Shown: in pieces, positions 1 to 9,240 of the stretch | How positions within the stretch are numbered: position 1 is the first letter of the stretch | Layout of the letters: each line of letters begins with the position of its first letter | DNA from: a bacterium | Lineage (GTDB): Bacteria > Myxococcota_A > Polyangia > Nannocystales > Nannocystaceae | Length of the DNA stretch: 64,000 bases | Assembly: GCA_024742475.1 (NCBI GenBank) | Contig: JANSYI010000023.1 | Span: 94,272-158,271, forward strand | Direction: 5' to 3' | The notes under the pieces: model-generated | Databases searched by the model: none | What the model saw: the letters and a program-made list of their open reading frames with translations, nothing else | What the model was told of the DNA's origin: nothing | Made by a program: the position numbers and the translations under genes

Positions 1-1312
1 GCGCTCTGGCCTTGGCCTGCGCGGCAGGGTCGGGCTCGTCGAGCGCAAAGAGGATGGAGAGCGCGTCGGCAAGGTCGGCGCCATCACGGCCTTTGACCGG
101 GCCGTTGGCACCCTGGCGCACGGCGGCCATGGGCGCGTGCATCAGCTTCTGCGCGATCGCTGCGCCGAGCTTCTTGACCACCTTGCGCCCGGCCGGGTCG
201 AGGTCGGGGAGCTTTGCCAGCGCCCGAGCGACCTCGGCGTCGACGATGCCGCGCGCCCTGCCCTGCAGCGACCCGATGAGGGGGCCGACCGCGCGCGAGC
301 GCATCCACGTGACGAAGCCTTGCACCTCTTCGTCGACCAACGCCTCGGCACGCCGCGCTTCGCCCTGCCGCGAGCGCAGGTTGTCGTGCACGATGCTCTG
401 CAGGTCGTCGACGTTGTAGAGGAAGACGTGGTTGACCCGCGTGACGTCCGAGGCGACGTCGCGCGGCACGGCGATGTCCACGAGGAACAGGGGACGCTGC
501 CGGCGCTTGCTCATGACCGGCTTGAGCATGGCGCGGTCGATGATCGGCAGCCGCGACCCCGTGCTGCTGATGACGACGTCGGCCCGCGCGAGCTCGGCTT
601 CGAGTCGGTCCCACGGCTCGAAACGCCCCTGAACCTCGCGCGCGAGGGCTTGCCCGCGCTCGACCGAGCGGTTGACGACCACGACCTCGGGTACCCCAGC
701 CGCGCGCAAGTGCACGGCCGCGGCCTGGGCCATCTCTCCGGCTCCGACGACGAGCACGGCCGAGTCGGAGAGTTCGCCAAAGATGCTGGTGGCCAGGTCG
801 ACCGCGACCGAGGGGACGCTGGCTCCGCCGCGCGCGATCTCGGTCTCGGTCCGCACGCGCTTGGCACCTTTGAACGCCAGCGAGAGGCAGCGATCGAGCA
901 CCGGGCCGACGCGGCCGTGGTCTTTGGCGTGCTGGTACCCCGCCTTGACCTGCCCGAGGATCTGCGGCTCGCCGATCACGATCGACTCGAGGCTGGAGGC
1001 GACGCGGAAGATGTGCCGCGCCGCGTCGAACGACTCCCGGACGAAGGCGGCCTGCCGAAGCTCGGTGCTCGGCACCGACTTGGTCCGCGCCAGGACCTCG
1101 AGCGCCGCGCTCCCACTGCCCTTGGGGTCGTCGGAGACGCCGTAGATCTCGACGCGGTTGCACGTGGAGACCACCATGGCCTCGCGCAGCTGCGCCTCGT
1201 GCTCGAGCGCCTCGAGCAGCGCAGAGCGCTCGTCATCAGAGACGGCCAAGCGCTCGCGCAGGTCGACGGCGGCCCCGGTGTGGTTGATGCCGAGCGCGAC
1301 GAGGTCGGTCAT
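1..1312 (-). CDS. hemA: Glutamyl-tRNA reductase (3' end beyond window)
   Basis: Glutamyl-tRNA reductase makes glutamate-1-semialdehyde from Glu-tRNA(Glu), the first committed step of C5-pathway tetrapyrrole synthesis in the cytoplasm. The product begins MTDLVALGINH and carries the family signature STCNRVEIY, with catalytic Cys51 matching the family Cys near position 50. GEPQILGQVK follows, then a Rossmann NADPH domain with VVGAGEMA and the C-terminal dimerisation region. About 437 codons are visible, so only the last few residues are missing. The ATG at 1312 overlaps the stop of the upstream membrane gene by 4 bases, which implies translational coupling. The neighbouring CcsA/HemX-like protein is a common partner of hemA and fits a heme role. 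The family assignment is certain; only the exact end is unknown. Confidence 0.96.
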   Translation of the reverse strand, partial: MTDLVALGINHTGAAVDLRERLAVSDDERSALLEALEHEAQLREAMVVSTCNRVEIYGVSDDPKGSGSAALEVLARTKSVPSTELRQAAFVRESFDAARHIFRVASSLESIVIGEPQILGQVKAGYQHAKDHGRVGPVLDRCLSLAFKGAKRVRTETEIARGGASVPSVAVDLATSIFGELSDSAVLVVGAGEMAQAAAVHLRAAGVPEVVVVNRSVERGQALAREVQGRFEPWDRLEAELARADVVISSTGSRLPIIDRAMLKPVMSKRRQRPLFLVDIAVPRDVASDVTRVNHVFLYNVDDLQSIVHDNLRSRQGEARRAEALVDEEVQGFVTWMRSRAVGPLIGSLQGRARGIVDAEVARALAKLPDLDPAGRKVVKKLGAAIAQKLMHAPMAAVRQGANGPVKGRDGADLADALSILFALDEPDPAAQAKARA

Positions 1313-2157
1313 GACGTGGGCGCCTCCTGCAGGGTCGCCTCGCGCGGCGCCCCTCCCGATGCGTTGACCCCGTACCACACCACGATCCCCACGATCGCCG
1401 CGAAGGCGGTGAGCGTGAGCATCGCGGCACCCCGCCCTCGCGTGCCGCGAGCCGCCCGCGCGATCAGCAGGCCGACCGAGGTCAGCCAGGCGATGCCCGC
1501 CAGCGCGAGCTCGAACGCGCGTCCCTCGAGCGAGGACGGCCCGCCCAGCTCGAGGATCCAAAGCACGCCCGTGACGATGGCGAGGGTGAAGATGGGCGTC
1601 ACCAGCAGGACGAGCCGGTGGTGTAGGCGATCGAGGCCCGTGAGGGACATGCCCTTGCGGCCGGGGCGAAAGACCTTGTTGCGGAGCCGGCGCTCGGCGA
1701 CGAGGTAGAGCGACGCGACGCCGGCGGCGAGTGCGAAGCCCGCCAACCCCACCGACGCGAGCCCGATGTGCGCCCCGGCGATGCCCTTGGCGGCCGGGAC
1801 GGCGCCCTTGCCCAGCCCGCTGAACACCACGCCGAGCACGAGGCCGGCGAGCCCGAGCGGCGCCATGACGGCCCCAAGCGGCTGCAGACGACCCTTGCGA
1901 GACAGGGGCAGGTAGCTGGCGACGGCGATCAGCGTGCCGAAGCTCGTCGCGAGAAAGATGTTCTTGAACGGGTGGTCCCCCTCGACGCACTGGGCTCCGA
2001 TCGCGCTGAAATGCAGCGCGCCCGCGACCGCCAGCGCGAGCCGCCCCCACAGCGGGGGGCTCTCCTCGCGCACCCGCGGGTCCGTCCGCTCGGCGCCGTA
2101 CGCGTACGTCGATGCGCCGTACGCCAGGGCCGAGAGGATGAAGAGCACGAGCGTCAT
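1309..2157 (-). CDS. CcsA/HemX-like cytochrome c assembly membrane protein
   Basis: About 282 residues with roughly eight hydrophobic helices, for example LVLFILSALAYGASTYAYG at the N-terminus. The family handles heme in cytochrome c maturation (CcsA) or modulates HemA (HemX). A His-rich stretch (LDRLHHRLVLLV) in the second half could ligate heme. I did not find the full tryptophan-rich WWD motif of large CcsA proteins, so HemX-like is the safer label. Its stop overlaps the hemA start by 4 bases, so the two are co-translated. I chose the ATG at 2157. A GTG at 2178 would add seven residues with no better ribosome site. The family is fairly sure; the exact role is inferred from hemA. Confidence 0.82.
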   Translation of the reverse strand: MTLVLFILSALAYGASTYAYGAERTDPRVREESPPLWGRLALAVAGALHFSAIGAQCVEGDHPFKNIFLATSFGTLIAVASYLPLSRKGRLQPLGAVMAPLGLAGLVLGVVFSGLGKGAVPAAKGIAGAHIGLASVGLAGFALAAGVASLYLVAERRLRNKVFRPGRKGMSLTGLDRLHHRLVLLVTPIFTLAIVTGVLWILELGGPSSLEGRAFELALAGIAWLTSVGLLIARAARGTRGRGAAMLTLTAFAAIVGIVVWYGVNASGGAPREATLQEAPTS

Positions 2158-2221
2158 GCGCCCCCAAGGATGCACCACGCGGCCGCGACGGGCGACGCTT
2201 TTCCCCGGCGCGAAGCGGCGC

Positions 2222-2599
2222 CTACAGCTCCAGCGGGAACACGGTGGCGATCGCCCAGCCCGACTCCGGGTCGACCAGCGTGTAGCTGAGGCCGAACGAG
2301 GGCAGCGCCTCGCCGGCGGAAGTCTGAAACGTCCACTGCACGTCCGCCCGCGTGATTCGGGGCGCGAGGCGACGTGAAGACACCACCTCGAAGGTGGCCT
2401 CGCCGACCTGCGCCTGCCGATGCCGCGCGAACTGACGCTCGAAGCGCTCGCGCAGCTGCGCCTCCGTGGTCAGCGCGATGACGTCCGCGCCCGAGGCGAC
2501 CAGGCATGGGTTGTGGACGAGCTTGATGACCGCATCGACGTCGTAGGCCGCAAACGCTCGGGAGTACCGCTCGAAGAACGCGTGTAGGGTCGACGCCAC
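2222..2599 (-). CDS. SnoaL/NTF2-like small protein
   Basis: A 125-residue protein with a GTG start (MASTLHAFFERYSRAF). The pattern is typical of the SnoaL/NTF2 cone fold: a helical N-terminus with an AFAAYDVDAVIKLV segment followed by beta strands ending in WAIATVFPLEL. These domains serve as small-molecule pockets or polyketide cyclases, but family members are too diverse for a substrate to be named. It lies on the same strand upstream of the CcsA-like gene with a gap of about 65 bases, so it may share that transcript. No signal peptide is seen, so it is probably cytoplasmic. The fold is moderately sure and the function unknown. Confidence 0.7.
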   Translation of the reverse strand: MASTLHAFFERYSRAFAAYDVDAVIKLVHNPCLVASGADVIALTTEAQLRERFERQFARHRQAQVGEATFEVVSSRRLAPRITRADVQWTFQTSAGEALPSFGLSYTLVDPESGWAIATVFPLEL

Positions 2600-2637
2600 G
2601 CCCCAAGCCTACCAGCCCGACGATTGGGGGGGTCGAC

Positions 2638-3927
2638 CTAGAACTTGAACCGCGCGCCGATGCCCTGCGTGTCGCGGGTGACGATCGGAGCGACGGTGAA
2701 GTCGGAGACCGCGCGAAGCGACTTCTCGGTCTTGATGTAGTTCTTCGCGTCGCGACGGTCCTGCCAGATGATGATGGCGAGCACGCCACCGAGCAGTACG
2801 GTGCCGCCGAGGAAGGCGTCGCCGAACACGGCGCGCCGCCGCATGGTGGTGCCGGTCGCGCTGACCTCGGTCGCGAGCACGACGTACTGGTTGTCGTTCG
2901 CGAGGCGCGGGTCGGTCGCCGGGTCACCGCCGACCTCGGCCGTGTACGCGTCGACGGCGTCGACGGCGTCCTTGTAGGGCCCACGAGCGGCCAGTGCCGC
3001 GCTGTAGAAGGCGATGGTGCCGATGGCCGCGCCGCTGGTCAGCGCCAGCGCCACCCAGGCGCGGGGTTGCCAGTAGCCCCAGAACGGACCGCGCTGGCAC
3101 TTGGGTCGCAGGTCCTTGGGATCCTCGCGGCTCTCTCGCTTCTTGCGCTTGCCCTCTCGGCAGAAGTCGTTGAAGTCGGCCTTGAGGTCGACCTCGACGT
3201 CCTCGATGTTGACCGGACCGTTGGCGATCTCTTCTTCGGCCCGCTTCTTCGCGTCCTCGATGGCCTTCTCCTCGGCGGCGATCTCCTCGGGGGTCTTCTC
3301 CGGCTCGTCGAGCGTGTCGAGGATCTTCTGCTCCTCGGCGGTCGCCGCCGCCGGCGGGTTCGCGGCCTCGTCGAGCGCGCGAGCGATGGCGCCCGAGAGC
3401 ACGATCGGGAGGATGAGGTCGCCGGTGCCCAGCATGGGCCGAAGCGTCTCGACGCGCTTGTCGTCCTTGACCGAGTAGATGACGATCTCCGCCTGCTTCT
3501 CGGGGCCCGAGTCGACGGTGCCAAACACGATGTAGTCGGCGGCCGTCTTGGGGCTGTTGTTGAGCCACTTGCCGAGCGCCTCGAGGCAGCCGTCGCTGGT
3601 GGGCTCGTCCTTGCACTTGATGCGCTTGGCCGCGTCGGCGACGTCGAGCGCGACCGTGGTCACCGTGTAGCCGCCGTCGGTGAGCGCGGACTGGATGTCG
3701 ACGCGCAGGTCCGCGGAGGCGGGGTCGCCCGTGAACCGCATGAGCGCGACGGTCTTGCCGTCGGTCGCGGGCGCCTCCTTGGCCGCCTTCTTGGCGGGTG
3801 CGACGACGAGGTCGAGCGCATCGGCGGCCGAGGCGGGCGCGACGGGAAGCGCCGCAACGCCAACCGCCGCGGTGAGGGCGATGCTGAGGATGCGGGACGC
3901 GAAAGGAGCTGAAGTCTTGGAGGACAT
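2638..3927 (-). CDS. Exported protein with internal TM segments, unknown function
   Basis: About 429 residues. It starts with a Sec signal (SRILSIALTAAVGVAAL, cut near ASA-AD). An alpha/beta domain follows (TVALMRFTGDPASADLR, then ADYIVFGTV) that recalls periplasmic nucleoprotein- or TolB-N-like folds used to build variable-copy lipoproteins; this resemblance is weak. Next come an acidic coiled coil (EEKAIEDAKKRAEEE, about residues 210-240), a basic Cys-containing linker, and two hydrophobic segments near residues 290 and 370 (VALALTSGAAIGTIAFY and AFLGGTVLLGGVLAIIIW). It ends in Phe. I chose the ATG at 3927; the codon before it is GTG. I do not recognise a named family. It may sit in the inner membrane with a periplasmic N-terminal domain. 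Confidence 0.78.
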   Translation of the reverse strand: MSSKTSAPFASRILSIALTAAVGVAALPVAPASAADALDLVVAPAKKAAKEAPATDGKTVALMRFTGDPASADLRVDIQSALTDGGYTVTTVALDVADAAKRIKCKDEPTSDGCLEALGKWLNNSPKTAADYIVFGTVDSGPEKQAEIVIYSVKDDKRVETLRPMLGTGDLILPIVLSGAIARALDEAANPPAAATAEEQKILDTLDEPEKTPEEIAAEEKAIEDAKKRAEEEIANGPVNIEDVEVDLKADFNDFCREGKRKKRESREDPKDLRPKCQRGPFWGYWQPRAWVALALTSGAAIGTIAFYSAALAARGPYKDAVDAVDAYTAEVGGDPATDPRLANDNQYVVLATEVSATGTTMRRRAVFGDAFLGGTVLLGGVLAIIIWQDRRDAKNYIKTEKSLRAVSDFTVAPIVTRDTQGIGARFKF

Positions 3928-4011
3928 CACGGAAGCGGGGGTTCGAGACTGGGTGCGCGATCCGCTCCGGTCTCTTGGGCCGCGGCATGATAGCGGCCCC
4001 CTTCACCCCAC

Positions 4012-5958
4012 TCAAGGGCGCCGTGAAGCGAAGAAGGCGAGCCCGGACAGCGAGGCGAGGATGCCCACGGCGGCGTAGATCTTGGGCCAGAGGTGGCTCG
4101 GGGCCGAGGAGTGACCGACCGCGTCCAGCCACAGCCACGCGACGAGGAGCGCCGAGGCGGCGAGGAGGACCCCACGCCACGCGGTGCGGTGGCGGGCCCA
4201 GGCCAGCCCGCTGTGCAACACCACCGTGAGACCGATCGCACCTGGCACCAACGTGGCGCCTCCGAAGGTCTTACGGCTGACCGCCAACGAAGCTGCGGTG
4301 AGCACGAGCACCAGGCCGGCGATGGGGATCCGAACGCGATCGCCTCGGTCGCGAACCCACGGGGCCGCGAGGGCTAGCGACGTCGACGCGCGCGTGAGGA
4401 TCGCCCACGCGCCACCGGTGAGCATGGCCACGAGCATCGCAGCGACGCCGTGCTCGGCCTGCAGGACGTCGAGGCCACGCGCGCGTGCGAGGAGATCCCC
4501 CGCGCCGATGATCCAAGTTTCCAGCGGCTGGGTGCCGTCGCTGCCCCACCGCAGCTCGGGGACGCTCCATCCCAACCGCGCGACCGAAGCCGCCACGGCC
4601 GCGGTGGCGGCGAGCATGGCGACCCCGGTCCAGGCCGAGCCGCTGACGCCTGCCCGCGCGCGGATCTCGGGCATGCCCGCGAACACCAGCAGGGCCGGCA
4701 ACCACGCGGTCCACCCCGCGGCAGGCAGCCCGGACTCGAGAAGGCCGACGCCGCCGACCCCCGGCGCCGCCTCGAACGCCAGCACGACGACGGCAGACAG
4801 GGCCGCCACCCCGACCGCGGCGGCGAACCGAGACGCACCTCGAAGGACCCACGCGCGCGCGGGGGCCACCGACGAGAGCAAGAGCGCGAACGCCAGCCAA
4901 GCGAACGTGGCGTGCACGCGCTCGTCCCGACGCACGCGCACCCCCTGCGCGTCGCGGGTCCGGGTCTGTCCGCGTGCGGGGCCCAGCCCCACCCGCGGCT
5001 GCCCGCGCCCTTCGGTGTAGCCGGGCCAGCGACCGGTCACGCCCAGGCCCGCGCTGGCCTCGGCGGCGTACTTGCTCGGGCACATGCGGTCGAGCAGATC
5101 GTCGGGCTCGGGACCGCCAGCTTCGTCGCGTTTGCCGGGGCACATGAACTCCACCCGGCTGTGCTGCCCCCAGCTGCCCGAGGTCACGAGGACGCGCGGC
5201 TGCACGTCGGCCCCCGGGGAGACGCCCAACGTCTCCTCGACCGCCGGCAGTGAGACCGCCTCGACGCTCGCGCCCGCAAAGGCCAGGCGCGCCCGGGCCG
5301 GTCCGTCGACGAAGTGGATGTCGGCGATGGCATGCAGCGCTCGTTCGACCGCATCGGCGTAGGTCTGCGGGCTGTACCCCCGCGTCCCCTCGGGCTCGAC
5401 GTAGTCGTTGATCGGCAGATCGAACGGCCCGTAGCCATCGACGCTGACCGCCGTCATCTGAAAGGGATGGATCCCGTGGATCGGCCCGCTGTGGGCCCAC
5501 CCTCGGGCATGCTCGGCGCCCGCCTCGTAGCGCGCGCCGAGGATGCCGGCCGCGGGCACGAGCAGCGCCATGCCGATTGCGACCGGGAGACGAGCCCGCG
5601 GTCCAGCCCGTCCGGCCGCGAACGTACCCAACACGACGACCGGCACCGCCCAGACCGCGCCCGGAAACGCGATGGTGATGGCCGCCGCGATGCCGACCGC
5701 TGCAGCGATGAGCACGGAGGCCGAGAGCCACACGAGTGTGACCGCCGACAGACGAGCCGCGCCGAGCGTCTCGTCGTCGCGGTAGGCCCCGCCCGCGTCA
5801 CGCCACACCGAGACCCCGACGAGCGCCAAGATCACGAGCACCGGCAGGCCCCAGCCACGCTCGATCGGCAGCGCCGGGCCGAGCAGGACCGCGCCTGTTG
5901 CGGCGAGCGCCACGGCGGCGGCCTTTGAAGTCCTGGCGGCGTCGGGTGAGGCGGTCAC
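4012..5958 (-). CDS. Large polytopic membrane protein of unknown function
   Basis: A 648-residue protein with a GTG start at 5958. About five N-terminal helices (for example LVILALVGVSVW and AVPVVVLGTFAAG) are followed by a non-membrane region of roughly 180 residues containing paired cysteines (EFMCPGKRD, RMCPSKYAAE). Six or seven further helices run to the C-terminus (LVAWLWLDAV, ILASLSGLAFFASRRP). The layout suggests an inner-membrane protein with one large periplasmic domain between two helical bundles. No transporter or enzyme motif is recognised. It is divergent from lon with about 120 bases between starts. Coding status is sure because the hydrophobic pattern holds over the whole length; function is unknown. 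Confidence 0.83.
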   Translation of the reverse strand: MTASPDAARTSKAAAVALAATGAVLLGPALPIERGWGLPVLVILALVGVSVWRDAGGAYRDDETLGAARLSAVTLVWLSASVLIAAAVGIAAAITIAFPGAVWAVPVVVLGTFAAGRAGPRARLPVAIGMALLVPAAGILGARYEAGAEHARGWAHSGPIHGIHPFQMTAVSVDGYGPFDLPINDYVEPEGTRGYSPQTYADAVERALHAIADIHFVDGPARARLAFAGASVEAVSLPAVEETLGVSPGADVQPRVLVTSGSWGQHSRVEFMCPGKRDEAGGPEPDDLLDRMCPSKYAAEASAGLGVTGRWPGYTEGRGQPRVGLGPARGQTRTRDAQGVRVRRDERVHATFAWLAFALLLSSVAPARAWVLRGASRFAAAVGVAALSAVVVLAFEAAPGVGGVGLLESGLPAAGWTAWLPALLVFAGMPEIRARAGVSGSAWTGVAMLAATAAVAASVARLGWSVPELRWGSDGTQPLETWIIGAGDLLARARGLDVLQAEHGVAAMLVAMLTGGAWAILTRASTSLALAAPWVRDRGDRVRIPIAGLVLVLTAASLAVSRKTFGGATLVPGAIGLTVVLHSGLAWARHRTAWRGVLLAASALLVAWLWLDAVGHSSAPSHLWPKIYAAVGILASLSGLAFFASRRP

Positions 5959-6066
5959 GGGTGCGTTGTTCTACCCCATCTGCGCAGCAGATGGCCGCGG
6001 CACGACGCGCAGGGCCCCCATGAAGGCGTTGAGGGGTGAGCCCTTTCCCAAAGGCCCGCCGAGGCA

Positions 6067-6072
6067 TAACGT
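6067..6072 (+). promoter_or_regulatory. -10-like hexamer TAACGT abutting lon start
   Basis: TAACGT fits the TANNNT -10 consensus and ends 7 bases before the chosen lon ATG at 6080. Transcription would therefore begin at or beside the start codon. No clear -35 box and no Shine-Dalgarno sequence are seen. This spacing helped decide the start. Confidence 0.4.
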
Positions 6073-6079
6073 CACGTCC

Positions 6080-8485
6080 ATGGCTGCGCCGCCGTCTCGC
6101 CCCGCGTCCGGAGAGTTGCCCCTGCTGCCGCTGCGATCGATGTCGCTGCTGCCCGGGCTCCCGCAGCCGATCGAGCTTGGGCGAACGACGTCGGTGAGCG
6201 CGGTCGAGCGCGCGCGGAGCCGTCGCGAGGGGGATCCGCTGGCGAAGCTCGTCGTCGTTGCGACCCAGCGCGACGCGCTCGTCGAGCGTCCGGAGCTCGA
6301 CGACCTCTACCCCGTGGGGCTGCTCGCCGAGGTGACCCAAGCGCTTCACGGTGTCCCCGGGCGCATGACGGCGATCGTTCGAGGGCTGCATCGGGTGCGG
6401 ATCTTGGGGCTGCATCGCGGCGCCGACGTCACGACGGTGCAGTACCAGCGGGCGCACGAAACGATGGGCGACCCCACCTTGGCCTACGCGCTCGCAGGGG
6501 CGCTGCAGGACCTCGTTCGTCAGCACGACGAGTCTCTGCCCGCCGCGTCGAAGAACCGCAACCGTGCCCAGACGCTCGCGGTGCTCTCGGCCGAGCGCGC
6601 GCCCGGCTCGATCTGCGATCTGGCCGCCACCCACGTCGACCTCGAATCGGAGGAGGCCGTGGAGGTGCTGATGGAGCTGCAGATCACCGAGCGGCTCCGC
6701 AAGATGCTCGAGAGGGTCAGCCACCGCATCAACGTGCTGCACGTCAAGCGAGACCTCGACAAGCACGTGCGCGACCACCTGAGCAAGCACGAGCAGGAGG
6801 CGCTGCTGCGGCACAAGCTGCGGGCGATCCAGTCGCAGCTCGCCGACGACGTCGAGGAAGACGCGTGGCTCGACGAGCTCGCCGCGCGCCTCGACGAGAA
6901 GGCCCTGACCGAGCACGCCCGCGACGAGGTCGCCCGGGAGATCAACCGACTGCGGAGAATGAACCCGCAGAGCCAAGAGGCGAACACCGCCCGCACGTAC
7001 CTCGAGCTGATGGCGGACCTGCCGTGGGGCGAGCAGGACTCGACCGAAGACAAGCTCGACCTCGAGTCGGCGCGCGCGCTGCTCGAGCGCGAGCACTTCG
7101 GGCTCGACAAGGTCAAGAAGCGCATCATCGAATACCTCAGCGTGCGCAAGCTGGCGCCCAAGAAGCGCGGCCCGCTGCTGTGTCTGGCCGGACCCCCCGG
7201 CGTCGGGAAGACCTCGCTGGCCAAGTCGATCGCCGAGTCGCTCGGGCGCACGTTCGTCCGCATGGCGCTCGGAGGCGTGCGCGACGACGCCGAGGTCCGC
7301 GGGCACCGGCGCACTTACGTGGGCGCCCTGCCCGGTCGTCTCGTCCAGCAGATGCGCAAGGCCAAGACCACCAACCCAGTGTTCCTGCTCGACGAGATCG
7401 ACAAGCTCGGCGGCGACGCAAACCGAGGCGACCCGGCCTCGGCGTTCCTCGAGGCGCTCGACCCCGAGCAAAACGACGAGTTCGAAGACCACTACCTCGG
7501 CACGCCCTACGACCTCTCCAAGGTCATCTTCATCTGCACCGCGAACGACGTCTCGAAGATCCCGCCGGTGCTGCGCGACCGGCTCGAGTTCATTCACCTC
7601 TCGGGTTACACGCTGCCCGAGAAGATCGCGATCGGCCGCGACTACCTCGTGCCGCGCGTGCTGACCGAGCACGGCATGGACGCCGGCCGCGTCCGCTTCG
7701 CCGACGAGGCGTTCGAGCTCATCTCCACGCAGTACACGCGCGAGTCCGGGGTTCGAAACCTCCAGCGGCAGATCGAGGCGATGCTGCGCGACGTGGCGAT
7801 GAACGTGGTCGAGGCCAACGACACCTCGGGGGCAGCGCCGATCGAGCTGGGCGCGGCCGACGTCGAGCGCGTCCTGGGCCCCCCGCGCTACCACGAAGAC
7901 GCGCTCGACGAGGACCCGCCGGTCGGCGTGGTCACCGGACTCGGCTGGACGCCCACGGGCGGTCGCCTCCTGGTGGTCGAGGCGTCGAGCTCCCCGGGTG
8001 AAGGCAAGCTACGCCTGACCGGGCGCCTGGGGTCGGTGATGAAGGAGTCGGGGCAGACCGCGCTGAGTCTGATCCGCAGCCGGGCCGAGGTCCTCGGCGT
8101 CGATCCGGTGCAGCTGCGCAAGGTCGACCTGCACGTGCACGTGCCGGCCGGGGCGGTCCCCAAGGACGGTCCGAGCGCAGGCATCACCGTCACGACCGCG
8201 GTCGTCTCGAAGCTGACCGGACGCCGGGTGCGTAACGACGTGTGCATGACCGGCGAGGTCACCCTTCACGGCCGCGTGCTGGCGATCGGCGGCGTACGAG
8301 AGAAGGTCCTCGCGGCGCACCGCGCCGGGGCGAAGACCGTGATCCTGCCCGCGCAGAACCGCAAGGACGAGCTGGACATTCCCGAAGCGGTCCGCGGCGA
8401 CATCGAGATCTGCTACGTCGACCGCGTCGAAGAGGTGCTGAAGATCGCGCTGCTGGATCCCGAGCCGGTCGAAGCCGCGAGCTGA
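6080..8485 (+). CDS. lon: ATP-dependent Lon protease
   Basis: Cytoplasmic AAA+ serine protease that unfolds and degrades damaged and regulatory proteins. The 801-residue product has a Lon N-terminal substrate-recognition domain (about 1-210), Walker A GPPGVGKTS at 371-379, Walker B LLDE at 436-439, an arginine-finger region, and a C-terminal S16 protease domain. That domain has catalytic Ser699 in KDGPSAG and Lys742 in GGVREK, with the same 43-residue Ser-Lys spacing as the E. coli enzyme. Length is close to the usual 780-820. An in-frame upstream start at 5966 would add 38 residues without homology; ATG 6080 fits both the family N-terminus and a -10-like TAACGT just upstream. Myxobacteria often carry more than one lon, so this may be a paralog. 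Confidence 0.97.
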   Translation: MAAPPSRPASGELPLLPLRSMSLLPGLPQPIELGRTTSVSAVERARSRREGDPLAKLVVVATQRDALVERPELDDLYPVGLLAEVTQALHGVPGRMTAIVRGLHRVRILGLHRGADVTTVQYQRAHETMGDPTLAYALAGALQDLVRQHDESLPAASKNRNRAQTLAVLSAERAPGSICDLAATHVDLESEEAVEVLMELQITERLRKMLERVSHRINVLHVKRDLDKHVRDHLSKHEQEALLRHKLRAIQSQLADDVEEDAWLDELAARLDEKALTEHARDEVAREINRLRRMNPQSQEANTARTYLELMADLPWGEQDSTEDKLDLESARALLEREHFGLDKVKKRIIEYLSVRKLAPKKRGPLLCLAGPPGVGKTSLAKSIAESLGRTFVRMALGGVRDDAEVRGHRRTYVGALPGRLVQQMRKAKTTNPVFLLDEIDKLGGDANRGDPASAFLEALDPEQNDEFEDHYLGTPYDLSKVIFICTANDVSKIPPVLRDRLEFIHLSGYTLPEKIAIGRDYLVPRVLTEHGMDAGRVRFADEAFELISTQYTRESGVRNLQRQIEAMLRDVAMNVVEANDTSGAAPIELGAADVERVLGPPRYHEDALDEDPPVGVVTGLGWTPTGGRLLVVEASSSPGEGKLRLTGRLGSVMKESGQTALSLIRSRAEVLGVDPVQLRKVDLHVHVPAGAVPKDGPSAGITVTTAVVSKLTGRRVRNDVCMTGEVTLHGRVLAIGGVREKVLAAHRAGAKTVILPAQNRKDELDIPEAVRGDIEICYVDRVEEVLKIALLDPEPVEAAS

Positions 8486-8488
8486 ACC

Positions 8489-9133
8489 TCAGCGGCTGGG
8501 TTTGCGCGCGACCAAGAAGTCGATGATCGGCTTTGCGCCGACATCGGGGGCCTGTACGTCCTCGAAGCCCACGGACTGCACCTCGCGATGGAGGCTCGCC
8601 CGGCTCAGGCGGGCGTCCAAGTAGGGCGCCCTCCCCAGCCATCGCATGACGCGTAGCACCAGCGCGTAGGGGATCCAGCTCTCGCCCAGGCACACCGTCG
8701 AGGCCACGAAGTAGCCCCCTGGTTTGAGCAGGCGGTAGATCTGCGCGAGCGCGGCCTTTCGGTCCGGTACGAGGTGCAGCAGGCTGTAGGCGAACGCGCC
8801 ATCGAGACTCTCGGACGCGAACGCGGTCAACGAGTCGTCGAAGGGCCCGACATGAAAGGTGACGTTGTCGACTTCGGCGGCCCGGGCCTTGTCGCGCGCG
8901 ATGCGAAGCATCTGGTCGGAGAGATCGAGGCCGTGGATGTCTGCCCCGGTCGACGCGAGCCGCAAGCAGAAGGAGCCCGTGCCGCACCCGATGTCGAGTA
9001 CGGTGTGGTTCGGCTCGACGAGCGCGCGCGTGATCGCGGTCTTGCGGTCGAATGCCTCGGGGTCCTGCACGGGTCGCGCCGCATAGCGATCCGCGAGCGC
9101 ATTCCAAAAGTTCGGGTCGACGGTGGCGTTCAT
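8489..9133 (-). CDS. Class I SAM-dependent methyltransferase
   Basis: A 214-residue cytoplasmic methyltransferase. Motif I is VLDIGCGTG near residues 46-54, motif II includes HGLDLSDQML, and LLKPGGYFVAS is the post-motif III hairpin. It belongs to the Methyltransf_11/25 type; the substrate cannot be read from sequence. The SAM-binding core fills residues 40-150, with a variable C-terminal cap. It converges on lon with only 3 bases between stops, so there is no room for a separate terminator. Upstream, a TACGTT hexamer lies 12 bases before the ATG. The fold is sure; the reaction is not. Confidence 0.88.
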   Translation of the reverse strand: MNATVDPNFWNALADRYAARPVQDPEAFDRKTAITRALVEPNHTVLDIGCGTGSFCLRLASTGADIHGLDLSDQMLRIARDKARAAEVDNVTFHVGPFDDSLTAFASESLDGAFAYSLLHLVPDRKAALAQIYRLLKPGGYFVASTVCLGESWIPYALVLRVMRWLGRAPYLDARLSRASLHREVQSVGFEDVQAPDVGAKPIIDFLVARKPSR

Positions 9134-9240
9134 CGGGACCCGCTCAACGTAGGGCGCACAACGCCCCGACGCTCGGTGCGTCTTTCGGACCCTGCGTCAC
9201 GGCAGCGAGACACGGGGACTGAAACCCGGCCCGAGGACCG

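Noticed and set aside
137..1708. 523-codon plus-strand frame opposite hemA
   Set aside because: Antisense frame in GC-rich DNA, Arg/Asp/Val-rich with no domain; hemA on the other strand is unmistakable.
5798..7894. 698-codon minus-strand frame opposite lon
   Set aside because: Leu/Arg/Glu-rich antisense shadow with no fold; lon is sure.
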